DNA from: Armadillidium nasatum
Taxonomy: Eukaryota > Arthropoda > Malacostraca > Isopoda > Armadillidiidae
Assembly: GCA_009176605.1 (NCBI GenBank)
Contig: SEYY01005709.1
Coordinates: 1-44,419, forward strand
Reading direction: 5' to 3'
DNA: 44,419 nt
The notes under the pieces: model-generated
Database searches by the model: none
Told to the model about the DNA's origin: nothing
What the model saw: the letters and a program-made list of their open reading frames with translations, nothing else
Shown: piece after piece, positions 1 to 22,938 of the stretch
Layout: every line of letters begins with the position of its first letter
Position numbering within the stretch: the first letter of the stretch is position 1
Program-made: the position numbers and the translations under genes

Positions 1-700
1 TACATCTATTTCTTTCCGGAAAAAATGAAAAATTTATTCTCCCGCAGACCAAAAACTATTCTTATACCTGCTCTTTTGACAATAAGAAAAATATTATTAT
101 GTAATAGACGATTTTGATTGTATTTTTCCTTCTCACCTTTTCCAAATCATTTATACCTGGGATCGTAATCTCTCCTGAAGATATGATTTTTACTCTATAT
201 GGGCTTAATATCAAAAACACATTTGGCTATCATGCAGCTATAAAATCATCATAGAAAGTAATGATACAAATTTTCCTGTCCATTGTGTTCTTGGTGTCTC
301 CTTTTATCATAATCTTTCTTGGACTAATAACGTTTCCATCACTTAATGAACTCTAAAAGGACGTGTTCTGGGGAGCTTACAGAATCTCATCACCTTGCTT
401 GCCTGTTCTGTTTAGGAAACATAGTCCATACTTGTATCCAGTATGAACCACACATTTTGGGTCGTTCCTCACACAGCTCTGTTGGCATATCATATCAACA
501 ACAACTCTCACACATTGATTCTCTCCAATCTTTTTCTGACTAACTATTGCAACACTTTCGTCATATTATCATTATTCTCAATTATCTATCTGCAATCTTG
601 TACTTCTTTGAGGACGCTCCAGTAACTCTTTTCAGACAGTCTCATCTTTCTGTCCAGCCCCATTCCTTAGTTTACTGGGATAAAGTTTGAAAACTTATTT
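1..700 (+). pseudogene. Decayed jockey-like retrotransposon fragment, left arm
   Basis: Mirror of the fragment at 17725-18640. Between about 346 and 543 the translation (CIQYEPHILG, then SSHSSVGIS) is a decayed version of the jockey-type RT C-terminal block around CMEYASHIW. The element runs off the window start. Many stops and shifts mean it is not functional. Confidence 0.6.
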
Positions 701-882
701 ATTTTACCCACTTTCTTTGATCTATACACTTTCAAATGCTGTATGCATTGGCAAGCCAGCCAATGATTACTTAATACATTCTGATATATCTTTTCTCTGG
801 TGAGTTTTCGTGCAGATTATTTTACCCTTTTTAACCCGAAATCTGAAACAGAATTTAACCAAAAGAAAAAAAGTAAAGTTAC

Positions 883-1008
883 CTTAATGCCAAAGGTAAA
901 AGAGAACCAGACTCTAAATTTATGGTCAAATGAAGAGACGGCAAGAATTGAACTTTACAATCACTGCTCAGATAGTCTGCGTGTTTTCCATCCAGATCTT
1001 TCAATTCA
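883..1008 (-). CDS. Sufu: Sufu left copy, exon 8
   Basis: 126 nt, AG acceptor above 1008 and GT donor below 883, open in the same phase as the right exon 8. It encodes the strand ending LESGSLLPLALR, which corresponds to the ESGALIPLCLR block of vertebrate SUFU. It differs from the right copy by one Met-to-Leu change plus silent substitutions. Confidence 0.85.
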
Positions 1009-1027
1009 CTAAAATATAAACAATTAC

Positions 1028-1134
1028 ATATATATATATATATTATATATATAATATATATATATATATATAATATATATATATATATAATAATATTATA
1101 TATATATATATATAATATATATATATAATATATA

Positions 1135-1181
<47 letters not shown>
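1028..1181. repeat. Degenerate (TA)n array, left of the missing exon 7
   Basis: TA/AT dinucleotides interrupted many times by AA or TT steps, unlike the pure array at 17258-17364 that corresponds in the right arm. The irregularities resemble either mutational decay or unpolished long-read error. Confidence 0.9.
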
Positions 1182-1182
<1 letters not shown>

Positions 1183-1228
1183 CAATTATTTTGCCACTTG
1201 TTTTTAATTTATGTTTTCTAACAAAAAA
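1182..1228. other. Short insert at the position of the missing Sufu exon 7
   Basis: About 46 bp between two (TA)n arrays, where the right arm has exon 7 (17130-17255). Read on the - strand it shows only scattered similarity to parts of exon 7 (a GTTAG acceptor-like start and a CAAAATAATT stretch). It could be a deletion remnant or unrelated sequence. Confidence 0.5.
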
Positions 1229-1346
<118 letters not shown>

Positions 1347-1693
1347 GAATTTTACATTCATTTTATATCAATTTGTTCATTAACTTATTCTATTATCATA
1401 AAAAACTTTCTTCCAATGATTCTTAAGTTGCTTAAAAACCTTTTTATTTCGAAAGTTTTATAATTTTGAGGAAGTGAATGTTGAGTTGGTAAGTCCACTT
1501 AAACTACAGTGTTTTAAGAACTTGTTCATCATGGTGAGGTGATTTTGTAACTTCCAGATTAGGTGGTAATCAAATGGAGGAAGACCTAGAGAGCATTGAG
1601 AAAGTAGGATGCTTTCCCTGAGTAGGTCGTCAGTTTTTACACATCCATCTTTACGAGGTTAGTTACTAAATAAATTAAGTTCACCTTCGTTAC

Positions 1694-1728
1694 CGAAGGT
1701 TTACATCAATCTTTTTCTCTATACTCTC
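1694..1728 (-). CDS. Sufu: Sufu left copy, exon 6 (35-nt micro-exon)
   Basis: A 35-nt segment between an AG acceptor and a GTAAC donor, phase 0 in and phase 2 out. It encodes ESIEKKIDVNL; the right copy has Asn-Thr in place of the central Lys-Ile. It is assigned because only this segment restores the phase between exons 5 and 7 or 8. Confidence 0.6.
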
Positions 1729-1925
1729 CTATGTTGCCACAAATTTCAGTTTTTTTCATTAAAAACGTTCGTATCCCTATACGATGGGGGAAACTTTTCA
1801 ATTGCTTCTAAAAATAAGATCCACAAAAAGATATAATTCATATGAGTCAATCACTCCCTCACAGGTTAAAATCACTGTCTAACACTCAAAAAATATTCAC
1901 TCAATAATAATAATAATAATAATAC

Positions 1926-2085
1926 CTCATCATCTAATAATGACCACGAAACTTTGGCCGAGACGCCTGATAAGTTTGACCCTTCTTTTTCTATTCCATT
2001 TTCAATTTCTTCTCTTATGCTTGAGTCAATATCAAATACACTTTCTTCTCTCTTCATATCTGTAACATGCCAGCTTCCTCCACAT
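1926..2085 (-). CDS. Sufu: Sufu left copy, exon 5
   Basis: 160 nt encoding the block CGGSWHVTDMKREESVFDID through GSNLSGVSAK to LLDDE. The SNLSGVSAK stretch is identical to vertebrate SUFU. The donor runs straight into a short TAA/TTA repeat. The exon is intact and the same as the right copy. Confidence 0.9.
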
Positions 2086-2173
2086 CTTTAAATAAAATGG
2101 AAATTTAAAAAAAAAAATAAAAAAAAAATTTAAATTTATAAAAAATTCTTTAAAGAAAATCATGATAACTTAC

Positions 2174-2402
2174 TCCGGAAACCTTTTCATAATACTTAAT
2201 ACACCCAAACCATTCCATCTTTGGGCAGCTTGGAGCTCCTCGGAAGTAAGACCAACGATCTGCAAAAATTGAACTTTGCCCAAAGGGGTGTTCTGGGGAG
2301 TAAGTTGAAGATCTTCACATATTAGCATATGTTGAATTTTCGAATCACTGTTATCTAAAGCCGTGTGCCATGATACATGATCTCCAGCACAAAATATCGA
2401 AT
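2174..2402 (-). CDS. Sufu: Sufu left copy, exon 4
   Basis: 229 nt, AG acceptor and GTAAGT donor. It encodes the [15 protein letters not shown] and [20 protein letters not shown] blocks of the Sufu N-terminal domain. The reading frame is intact. Confidence 0.92.
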
Positions 2403-2533
2403 CTATATGAGAAATTAATAATGTCTGTATACAATTTTTTTTGTTCATAAAATGCTGAATACAGTTTTGTAATACTTCTAATTTGTTTACTTTTAATATA
2501 TATATATATTAGTGATGGATCGGATGTCATATT

Positions 2534-2536
<3 letters not shown>

Positions 2537-2627
<91 letters not shown>
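2537..2627. repeat. (TA)n array in left Sufu intron 3
   Basis: About 90 bp, shorter than its right-arm partner (15679-15845). A short non-TA island (about 2508-2535) separates it from a smaller TA run, and the right arm has no such island. Confidence 0.95.
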
Positions 2628-2631
<4 letters not shown>

Positions 2632-2823
2632 CTAATTTATTGCCTTAATATAGCTAATATTTAATCAAAATTAAATAAAAAACAAGCTAAGAAAATTAAC
2701 TGTTATTCAAACGAAAACCAAATATTTTACTTGAACTGTAAAAAAAAGTATATTTTAAAACCTCAATATTAATTATAAGACTTTTACATTTATTTACATA
2801 TTAATTGATGCAAAACGTGTAAC

Positions 2824-3002
2824 CTGTTTGGAATAAATATCTGGCTAAGTTCTGCATTAAAGTGGCTGGCCAAGTTGGTGGAGACTTTTCCCCTTCTTCG
2901 CATCTCACTCTCATGGTTAGCTCGAATCCAAAGCCACTTGGAAGATTTGGCTCAGAAACTTCATGAACTCTCCCATCACCATGTAAGTCAGAAAGGCCAA
3001 AA
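2824..3002 (-). CDS. Sufu: Sufu left copy, exon 3
   Basis: 179 nt encoding FGLSDLHGDGRVHE, PSGFGFELTMR and PPTWPATLMQNLARYLFQT, highly conserved Sufu motifs. It is identical in protein to the right copy, with a silent change in the first Gly codon. Confidence 0.92.
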
Positions 3003-4286
3003 CTAAAAATAAAAGAAAATAAAAATCATTAATCTTAGTCATAAAAAGTGAGCAGTCATTGGTAATCATATTGAATGATGAAGGAAAGAATGAGTCACGA
3101 GTAATTTTCAGAACGTAAAGGTATGTCAAGTAAAGATTATGAATTTCATCTAGCATTTTATCTAATCAATCAAGAGATATGTCCTGAGCAATGAACATAA
3201 CAAAAAAACTGCGGACCTTATTAAAACAACAATAGCTAATACAATTATTAAAAGATCAAGCCTCAAAATTATTTTTTAAAATTCTAAAAGTTTTGAATAC
3301 TCGCCTCTGCTCTTAACTGAAATTCACGTGTTTGGGAGATCCAAAAGCATTAATAGTTGGTATTGATATTGTGTGAAAGCTTCAAAAAACATTAGGCCAA
3401 TATGGAATGAAGGTTGCTGCCAAGGAATGGTATAATAAAAATTAAGAGGATTTATTATAATGGTATAAGAATATACGAACATAAGAAATATAGAGAAAGA
3501 ATATTTGAAATATAGAGACAGTAAGAAAGCACAAGGGACTATACTATCCCACTATAATAAAGTATTGAGCAGCTATTCACAACATGGGGGTCATGATCAC
3601 ATATATGGGGGGCTGCAGTGAGCCACAAAAAATAGAACAAAATGTACAAAAAAAAAAATGCTTCAAGTTCTTTCATATTTGCTTACATTAATTAAAATGT
3701 AAACAAAGCCTAAACGGCATAAAATTCATACTTCTTAAATTTTTTTTTTTTTTTTTTTTTTTGAATGAATATTAAAAAACGATCTAAAACAATTTTATTT
3801 TCATTAAATATCTGCTGTGAATATTTTAAAATTTATTAATCACCTGTACAATAAGTATTTCAATCTCCACTTTTGAATTTGACACCTGCTATAATAATAA
3901 TCAGTCAAATATTGATAAGCATCTCAATTTGGCACTTTTGAATGTGACACATCCTAGGCATAAAAGGTAATTTGGAGATCGTAAGGTTATTAACTTTCTG
4001 TTTTGGCTTTTATGAGGAGGGTCGCGAAGCTTAAGAGTCTGAGAAACGCTGTGTAGAGGATAGTGATAGTTGAAATGCGAAAAGTGAGAGCTGATGAGTA
4101 TAATGTATACTCATGAAGATGATTTTTATTATGAATGTAATAAAGAACTTAAAATATAAAAAATAAAAAGCAATTTTTTTTTGAGAATTAACTGTCAAAG
4201 AAAAAAAAAGTATAAATTTAAATATATTGTCCCAGTTTGTGTGACAAGAAAATGATGGAACATAAATAGATCAAAACTTATATGGG

Positions 4287-4445
<159 letters not shown>

Positions 4446-5023
4446 TAATAATTTGATGAGAGAGAAAAAAACGAGCTGACAGAAGACAATATGAAAATTA
4501 CGGTAAACGTAAGCAAACACACATGACTGACAGCTACATTTAAAATGGAGTGATTTTAGGGTTGTTTTCAAGGTATTAACAACCAATGATACAATAAAAT
4601 TTATTAAAATAGGAAAGAAAGGTAAAAGAACTAAAGGGAATGTCAAAACATAAAGGTAAATGAAAGGGTATTGAGAAGGTATATGCTGACGCATCTTTTG
4701 GTATATATATAGGAAAAGAAATGGCAGATTAATTACATCTTTTTCAAATAGGAATAGTAATAAGCATTCAATTTTAGCTTATTATGTTACAGCAATTGGT
4801 CTAAAGATAGAATGGAGCCTTGTGAATGTCTGACCACCCCCCCCCCAATGTTCTTGTATTGAACATTATCTTGTTAAGCAATTTTCTATTCACAATTGAA
4901 ATGAACAGAATAAACAATGTTAAGACATCAAGGTAGAGTGTTTATCTTTAATGCAGAATTTATAATTAAAAATATATATTCATATATATTTTATTAAATG
5001 TCGCTTATAAAAAATACACTTGC

Positions 5024-5116
5024 CTTACATAATGCCAATGAGGTGAAATATTAAGAGATGGATTACCAGCGTTGTAGTACATACTGATATAATCAAGAGG
5101 ATCAGGCCCTCCTAAC
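5024..5116 (-). CDS. Sufu: Sufu left copy, exon 2, with a GC donor
   Basis: 93 nt encoding LGGPDPLDYISMYYNAGNPS and HWHYV, matching the start of the conserved SUFU domain. The downstream donor is GCAAGT rather than GT, as in the right copy; only this donor gives the correct phase into exon 3. Confidence 0.88.
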
Positions 5117-5599
5117 CTGTGAAATAAAGAGTGAGATTAATAAATGTATCATTCAATCTTAATCTAATAACAAAAATTGATTTCAAGAACCTAGACCCAT
5201 GAATAGTCAATCAAATCAAAAAAATAACTAACTTAACACATGTAAATGCCAGTTGCTTCAATTTTTAATTACTATAATTTATTAAAACATGTTTTAATTA
5301 ATAAAATATTTTGAAAATACTTTAAAAATTTTATAAGGCACAAGCACAAAAAAAATAAAAAATAAAAAATAAAATATCAGAGAATTCGCTATATACAAAA
5401 TTTCGTCTTTTTAACTCAGTTGAAAATTTGACTAATATATCCAAGTAACTATTCTAATGAAAGGTGTTTGGATTACTTTCAACCTCTATCTCAACCTCAT
5501 GGGATTCATCAAACAATCTCTTGTGTTTTTTAATTCTTTTAGATAGATCCTCACACTAAAATCATGAAAGTCACCTCATAAATTTAATTTTTTCAAAAT

Positions 5600-6690
5600 C
5601 ACCTTTGCGTCTACTCTAGTTACTGACTGTTCAATCACATCTTCATTTATATGTTTTAGGGCCTTAATCATGGCTTCAAATTCACAATTTAAACTTTTAA
5701 AAGCTTCTGCCGGAGCTGACCATTAGTTCCACTGTGTATTTAAAAAGAAAGATTACCATCAACGTGTAAAACCTTAAGAAAAAATTGAAAAGATGCTGTT
5801 GTAGTTCAAAAAATGATAGTTAGCCTGCAGCACGTTGAAGCGTCAGATCCCACTAAATTAAGAGAATGGGCTGAACAAATTATGAAAAATGCTAATGGAT
5901 TGAACTCTTAAATTTTTGCTTGCAGGTCAGAATATATCCTCGACATATTAGAAGAACTGTCGTTGGTTTATCCTCGACAGTTACTTATTTATGTGCAAAG
6001 AGAAAAATTATCACTTCATCAGTTAGTTCTTTAACAGTATGACCAGGATTTTTCAAGAATCAAAAAAATCGTTCTTCAGGAAAACCTTCTTTGCTTACAA
6101 ATCTAATAATAATACCTAACTGATCATTAAGAGTTTTGTCCGGTGTGGAATTGACTATAATTGAGAAAATATTTGGAAACTTATTTCCTTCACTATTACA
6201 CTGATGACCGTATCGGCCAGCCATAATCTGAATAAGTTCCTTATAAGTGTTACCAGAACTTTCATATTGGGATGTGTTTTGCTGAGAAAGAATTAAACTC
6301 TGCAATAAGCTCCAAACACACCATGAAATTTCCATTTTTAGCAGAACCAAACACTTCGTCATCACATCGGAAAGCTAACCTTTGCGAGGATAGTTTTTTA
6401 ATAACAGCAACTACTCTCTGGAGTACGCTTCTCCAATATTTCACTTCTTCTAATTGAGATAACAGATGTCTATCAACTCTGCTTAGTTCATTATCCCACC
6501 TTTTAAACTTTAACATACAATTGCGATGAAAATTCTCGTGTTTCATCAATCACTGAGTGGCATGTTTCCAATCATTAAAGTCATCTGTTATAAATTGTGA
6601 TGCAACTATCCCTCCAAAAAGTTTACATAGACCACAAACACACCCCTGGCTGCAGAAACACACTTAATAATTTCGTTTGACGTCTCCATT
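5600..6690 (-). pseudogene. Broken hAT-family (TTF zinc finger/ZMYM1-like) transposase, left arm
   Basis: Mirror copy of 11581-12720. Between 6262 and 6549 the translation contains LMKHENFHRNC-type sequence and VKYWRSVLQRVVAVIKKL, then FGSAKNGNFMVCLELIAEF; 6060-6365 adds FSIIVNSTPDKTLNDQLGII. These are typical of the TTF-finger hAT transposase family. The frame is broken repeatedly. The translations here are identical to the right copy, so the decay predates the inverted duplication. Confidence 0.8.
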
Positions 6691-7377
6691 TAAAAGTTTT
6701 CACTCAATGTTTTCATTAAGAATCTATTTTGTCTAGGTATATTCTCTTAGAATTTGAAGAATTTAAAAAATTAGTCAATTTTGATTGACGCCATTTTTGG
6801 CAAAGTAGTCTCACGTGACGTCATTGATTTTCCAAAACAATGGATCATTGTTTGGTATTTTGTTTTCTAATACTTCATTTGCAGGATTTCTAGATTTAAT
6901 AATAGTGTCAGAAGATGGAACATGTTTCAAAATTCATAATATCATTCTTTTCACTTTCAACAGTTATTTGAGGTATCACTGTCAAGTAGAAGGAATCTAG
7001 CTTCGGTGTTTGAGACAACACTTCATTTTCCTTCAGCCATTTTACTTTACAGTATTCTTACCCACTAAATCATTTTCTCCCATCTATTATATACAAATTG
7101 TATACATACTTTTATAATAGTATTTTAATTACTCATTCAAATTGCATATTTCATAAAAATAATTAAAAATGAATGAAAAAAATCACACTGGTAAACACTA
7201 TGGCAAAAACTCAACGCAAAACCTAAACCTACAGAAGAAAAAGTGATACTAGCGTTATACTGATTTTTCAGCATAGCCAGAGTTAAGATATATTATTCAT
7301 TGACACAAGCAGAAAAGAAAAAATTATACTGGCGAAGCTCAATCTTGAGAATGTAGGATGCTCTAAAGAGTGTGTGT

Positions 7378-7492
<115 letters not shown>

Positions 7493-7496
7493 TTCA

Positions 7497-8085
7497 AATT
7501 GGGAGAGAAAACATGGTTGTTTTCAATGCCTCAAAAACTCAGTTCCTCCATCTCTCTACTCGACACAATCTTCCACACAACTCAAATCTTCATTTGTTCT
7601 TAATATTCTTAAGGTTTTTTTTTCTTGTGATCTTTCTTGGAAAGATCAAATTATTCTCTTTGTAAACAAGCTTCTAAGAGGCTGGGTGTTCTGAGGAGTC
7701 TTCAGATTTTCTTCAAGATACTCCAAGTTGCTCGCTCTTAATAGGAGTGTTGTCCACCCCTGTATGGAGTATGCCTCACATCTGGAGTAGTTCCACTCAT
7801 ACAGCTCTCCTTGAGAATGTGTAGTCTAGAGCTTTTCGTCTCATCAACTCTCCTATTCTCTCCAGTCTCTTTTTGTCCATCGAATTGTGTCACTCTCTAT
7901 ACTATCGCTATTACAATGGACACTGCTCTTCTGAAACTCTTCGTCGCATACCTCCTCCATTGAGAAGATCTAGTGTGACACGCCTCTCTACACACACTCA
8001 TCCTTCCTCTGTTCAACTCAGACCCCAGATTTAACTGCTATGCTCAATCTTACATGTACTATACTGGTAAAGTCTGGAACTCTGA
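7497..8085 (+). pseudogene. Jockey-like RT, C-terminal piece, left arm
   Basis: Read with frameshifts, it gives NASKTQFLHLSTRHN, CMEYASHIW-like sequence, SPILSSL, YYRYYNGHCS, RIPPPLRRSS and TRLSTHTHP. These follow the C-terminal half of crustacean-like jockey reverse transcriptases in order. It ends near 8085, where a second piece of the same element type is joined in opposite orientation. Confidence 0.75.
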
Positions 8086-8089
8086 GAGA

Positions 8090-8619
8090 GCAGAAAATTG
8101 TAGGCATAAATGAGATGGAAGAAGTTAAAGAGGAGGAGTAGCTCCGGAATAGTCTAAGGCTGAATTAAAGGCAAAAGTCTGAGTGAAATAGTTCAGCTTT
8201 AGAAGAAGGCAAAATGGCGTCAGAAGATATTAGAGGAGGAAAAGAGGAAGAAGCAAAATCAGAGTTACAATTTTTGCAAAATGCCAAGAAGGGCGTGAAG
8301 AAGAACCAAAGTGATTATTGCATTTACAATGAAAAAAGAGTTTTTGGTGTTGCAGAGGATAGATTTTGCACAATTCCGGGATGAAATATAAATTGAATGA
8401 GTTTCTGGAGTTTGAAGACGACGGTAATCCTGAAGGCATCATTCCTATGGAGAATGGTACGAGAACAAGCAGAGTTAAACCAAAGTTCGTTAGGTTTAGT
8501 AGAAGGCAAAAGAATATGGAATGTACGCCTCCATGCAAGGGAGTCACTTTAGTAGCAATGATCTCTGCAAACTCCGAGGGTCCATTCCCACAGTTTTGAG
8601 TTTCACCAATATTTTTTTT

Positions 8620-8620
<1 letters not shown>
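8090..8620 (-). pseudogene. Jockey-like pre-RT piece, left arm, tail-to-tail with the previous one
   Basis: Mirror of 9655-10190. On the - strand it encodes the linker and early RT sequence around ELWFNSACSR and SWHFAK, followed by a region like NSALDYSGATPPS. The equivalent block in the element at 19500-21888 reads PWFDRACSRAIQARD and SFWPLAKN-like. It has frameshifts. Confidence 0.7.
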
Positions 8621-9640
<1,020 letters not shown>

Positions 9641-9654
9641 ATATTGGTGAAACT

Positions 9655-10190
9655 CAAAACTGTGGGAATGGACCCTCGGAGTTTGCAGAGATCATTGCTA
9701 CTAAAGTGATACTCCCTTGCATGGAGGCGTACATTCCATATTCTTTGCCTTCTACTAAACCTAACGAACTTTGGTTTAACTCTGCTTGTTCTCGTACCAT
9801 TCTCCATAGGAATGATGCCTTCAGGGATTACCGTCGTCTTCAAACTCCAGAAACTCATTCAATTTATATTTCATCCCGGAATTGTGCAAAATCTATCCTC
9901 TGCAACACCAAAAACTCTTTTCTTCATTGTAAATGCAATAATCACTTTGGTTCTTCTTCACGCCCTTCTTGGCATTTTGCAAAAATTGTAACTCTGATTT
10001 TGCTTCTTCCTCTTTCCCTCTAATATCCTCTGACGCCATTTTGCCTTCTTCTAAAGCTGAACTATTCACTCAGACTTTTGCCTTTAATTCAGCCTTAGAC
10101 TATTCCGGAGCTACTCCTCCTTCCTTTAACTTCTTCCATCTCATTTATGCCTACAATTTTCTGCTCTCTCAGAGTTCCAGACTTTACCAG
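9655..10190 (+). pseudogene. Jockey-like pre-RT piece, right arm
   Basis: The open stretch 9706-10023 encodes CMEAYIPYSLPSTKPNELWF and then NSACSRTILHRNDAF, and the following frame gives SSDAILPSSKAELFTQTF and NSALDYSGATPPSF. This parallels the linker and N-terminal RT region of the element at 19500-21888. It stops before the catalytic RT motifs. Confidence 0.75.
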
Positions 10191-10194
10191 TATA

Positions 10195-10750
10195 GTACAT
10201 GTAAGAAGCATAGCAGTTAAATCTGGGGTCTGAGTTGAACAGAGGAAGGATGAGTGTGTGTAGAGAGGCGTGTCACACTAGATCTTCTCAATGGAGGAGG
10301 TATGCGACGGAAGAGTTTAGAAGAGCAGTGTCCATTGTAATAGCGATAGTATAGAGAGTGACACAATTCGATGGACAAAAAGAGACTGGAGAGAATAGGA
10401 GAGTTGATGAGACGAAAAGCTCTAGACTACACATTCTCAAGGAGAGCTGTATGAGTGGAACTACTCCAGATGTGAGGCATACTCCATACAGGGGTGGACA
10501 ACACTCCTATTAAGAGCGAGCAACTTGGAGTATCTTGAAGAAAATCTGAAGACTCCTCAGAACACCCAGCCTCTTAGAAGCTTGTTTACAAAGAGAATAA
10601 TTTGATCTTTCCAAGAAAGATCACAAGAAAAAAAAACCTTAAGAATATTAAGAACAAATGAAGATTTGAGTTGTGTGGAAGATTGTGTCGAGTAGAGAGA
10701 TGGAGGAACTGAGTTTTTGAGGCATTGAAAACAACCATGTTTTCTCTCCC
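10195..10750 (-). pseudogene. Jockey-like RT C-terminal piece, right arm, inverted relative to the previous one
   Basis: Read on the - strand it gives the RT C-terminal half (CMEYASH, NSPILSSL, YYRYYNGHCS, RIPPPLRRSS). Its C-terminal end abuts the downstream end of the + strand piece, making a tail-to-tail arrangement. No poly(A) tail is visible at the junction. Confidence 0.75.
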
Positions 10751-10756
10751 AATTTG

Positions 10757-10758
<2 letters not shown>

Positions 10759-10815
<57 letters not shown>

Positions 10816-10822
10816 TATATAT

Positions 10823-10864
<42 letters not shown>

Positions 10865-10888
10865 ATTATATATATATATATATATATA
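10759..10888. repeat. (TA)n array
   Basis: TA repeat with several AA/TT interruptions, the partner of 7379-7492. Confidence 0.95.
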
Positions 10889-11580
10889 CACACACTCTTT
10901 AGAGCATCCTACATTCTCAAGATTGAGCTTCGCCAGTATAATTTTTTCTTTTCTGCTTGTGTCAATGAATAATATATCTTAACTCTGGCTATGCTGAAAA
11001 ATCAGTATAACGCTAGTATCACTTTTTCTTCTGTAGGTTTAGGTTTTGCGTTGAGTTTTTGCCATAGTGTTTACCAGTGTGATTTTTTTCATTCATTTTT
11101 ATTTTGATTATTTTTATGAAATATGCAATTTGAATGAGTAATTAAAATACTATTATAAAAGTATGTATACAATTTGTATATAATAGATGGGAGAAAATGA
11201 TTTAGTGGGTAAGAATACTGTAAAGTAAAATGGCTGAAGGAAAATGAAGTGTTGTCTCAAACACCGAAGCTAGATTCCTTCTACTTGACAGTGATACCTC
11301 AAATAACTGTTGAAAGTGAAAAGAATGATATTATGAATTTTGAAACATGTTCCATCTTCTGACACTATTATTAAATCTAGAAATCCTGCAAATGAAGTAT
11401 TAGAAAACAAAATACCAAACAATGATCCATTGTTTTGGAAAATCAATGACGTCACGTGAGACTACTTTGCCAAAAATGGCGTCAATCAAAATTGACTAAT
11501 TTTTTAAATTCTTCAAATTCTAAGAGAATATACCTAGACAAAATAGATTCTTAATGAAAACATTGAGTGAAAACTTTTAA

Positions 11581-12720
11581 ATGGAGACGTCAAACGAAAT
11601 TATTAAGTGTGTTTCTGCAGCCAGGGGTGTGTTTGTGGTCTATGTAAACTTTTTGGAGGGATAGTTGCATCACAATTTATAACAGATGACTTTAATGATT
11701 GGAAACATGCCACTCAGTGATTGATGAAACACGAGAATTTTCATCGCAATTGTATGTTAAAGTTTAAAAGGTGGGATAATGAACTAAGCAGAGTTGATAG
11801 ACATCTGTTATCTCAATTAGAAGAAGTGAAATATTGGAGAAGCGTACTCCAGAGAGTAGTTGCTGTTATTAAAAAACTATCCTCGCAAAGGTTAGCTTTC
11901 CGATGTGATGACGAAGTGTTTGGTTCTGCTAAAAATGGAAATTTCATGGTGTGTTTGGAGCTTATTGCAGAGTTTAATTCTTTCTCAGCAAAACACATCC
12001 CAATATGAAAGTTCTGGTAACACTTATAAGGAACTTATTCAGATTATGGCTGGCCGATACGGTCATCAGTGTAATAGTGAAGGAAATAAGTTTCCAAATA
12101 TTTTCTCAATTATAGTCAATTCCACACCGGACAAAACTCTTAATGATCAGTTAGGTATTATTATTAGATTTGTAAGCAAAGAAGGTTTTCCTGAAGAACG
12201 ATTTTTTTGATTCTTGAAAAATCCTGGTCATACTGTTAAAGAACTAACTGATGAAGTGATAATTTTTCTCTTTGCACATAAATAAGTAACTGTCGAGGAT
12301 AAACCAACGACAGTTCTTCTAATATGTCGAGGATATATTCTGACCTGCAAGCAAAAATTTAAGAGTTCAATCCATTAGCATTTTTCATAATTTGTTCAGC
12401 CCATTCTCTTAATTTAGTGGGATCTGACGCTTCAACGTGCTGCAGGCTAACTATCATTTTTTGAACTACAACAGCATCTTTTCAATTTTTTCTTAAGGTT
12501 TTACACGTTGATGGTAATCTTTCTTTTTAAATACACAGTGGAACTAATGGTCAGCTCCGGCAGAAGCTTTTAAAAGTTTAAATTGTGAATTTGAAGCCAT
12601 GATTAAGGCCCTAAAACATATAAATGAAGATGTGATTGAACAGTCAGTAACTAGAGTAGACGCAAAGGTGATTTTGAAAAAATTAAATTTATGAGGTGAC
12701 TTTCATGATTTTAGTGTGAG
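11581..12720 (+). pseudogene. Broken hAT-family (TTF zinc finger/ZMYM1-like) transposase, right arm
   Basis: Allowing frameshifts, the translation runs in family order. A cysteine-containing TTF-like block VCGLCKLFGGIVASQF and FNDWKHATQ lies near 11630-11710. The open frame 11721-12008 gives VKYWRSVLQRVVAVIKKL and FGSAKNGNFMVCLELIAEF, and 11905-12210 gives FSIIVNSTPDKTLNDQLGII. Near 12300-12450 there is SNMSRIYSDLQAKI and CSAHSLNLVGSDASTCC, the conserved central and C-terminal hAT blocks. Stops and shifts throughout make it non-functional. It lies upstream of Sufu exon 2, where intron 1 would be. Confidence 0.82.
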
Positions 12721-13153
12721 GATCTATCTAAAAGAATTAAAAAACACAAGAGATTGTTTGATGAATCCCATGAGGTTGAGATAGAGGTTGAAAGTAATCC
12801 AAACACCTTTCATTAGAATAGTTACTTGGATATATTAGTCAAATTTTCAACTGAGTTAAAAAGACGAAATTTTGTATATAGCGAATTCTCTGATATTTTA
12901 TTTTTATTTTTTTTTTTTTTTTGTGCTTGTGCCTTATAAAATTTTTAAAGTATTTTCAAAATATTTTATTAATTAAAACATGTTTTAATAAATTATAGTA
13001 ATTAAAAATTGAAGCAACTGGCATTTACATGTGTTAAGTTAGTTATTTTTTTGATTTGATTGACTATTCATGGGTCTATGTTCTTGAAATCAATTTTTGT
13101 TATTAGATTAAGATTGAATGATACATTTATTAATCTCACTCTTTATTTCACAG

Positions 13154-22840
<9,687 letters not shown>

Positions 22841-22938
22841 GATGCCTAGATTTTTTTATCTCTTCTTGGTTGTTAGATTGACATACTAACAAAGGTAAGA
22901 AAAAAAAATTTAATTAAACTAATTTTTTTTTTGTTTAG

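Noticed and set aside
8366-8599. + strand open frame opposite the jockey-like piece
   Set aside because: The recognised jockey-like translation is on the other strand; this frame is its shadow.
9655-10750. Twin-priming 5' inversion of a single LINE insertion
   Set aside because: Twin priming places the inverted 5' piece upstream of the 3' piece with the poly(A) outside. Here the pieces meet tail to tail and no poly(A) is seen.
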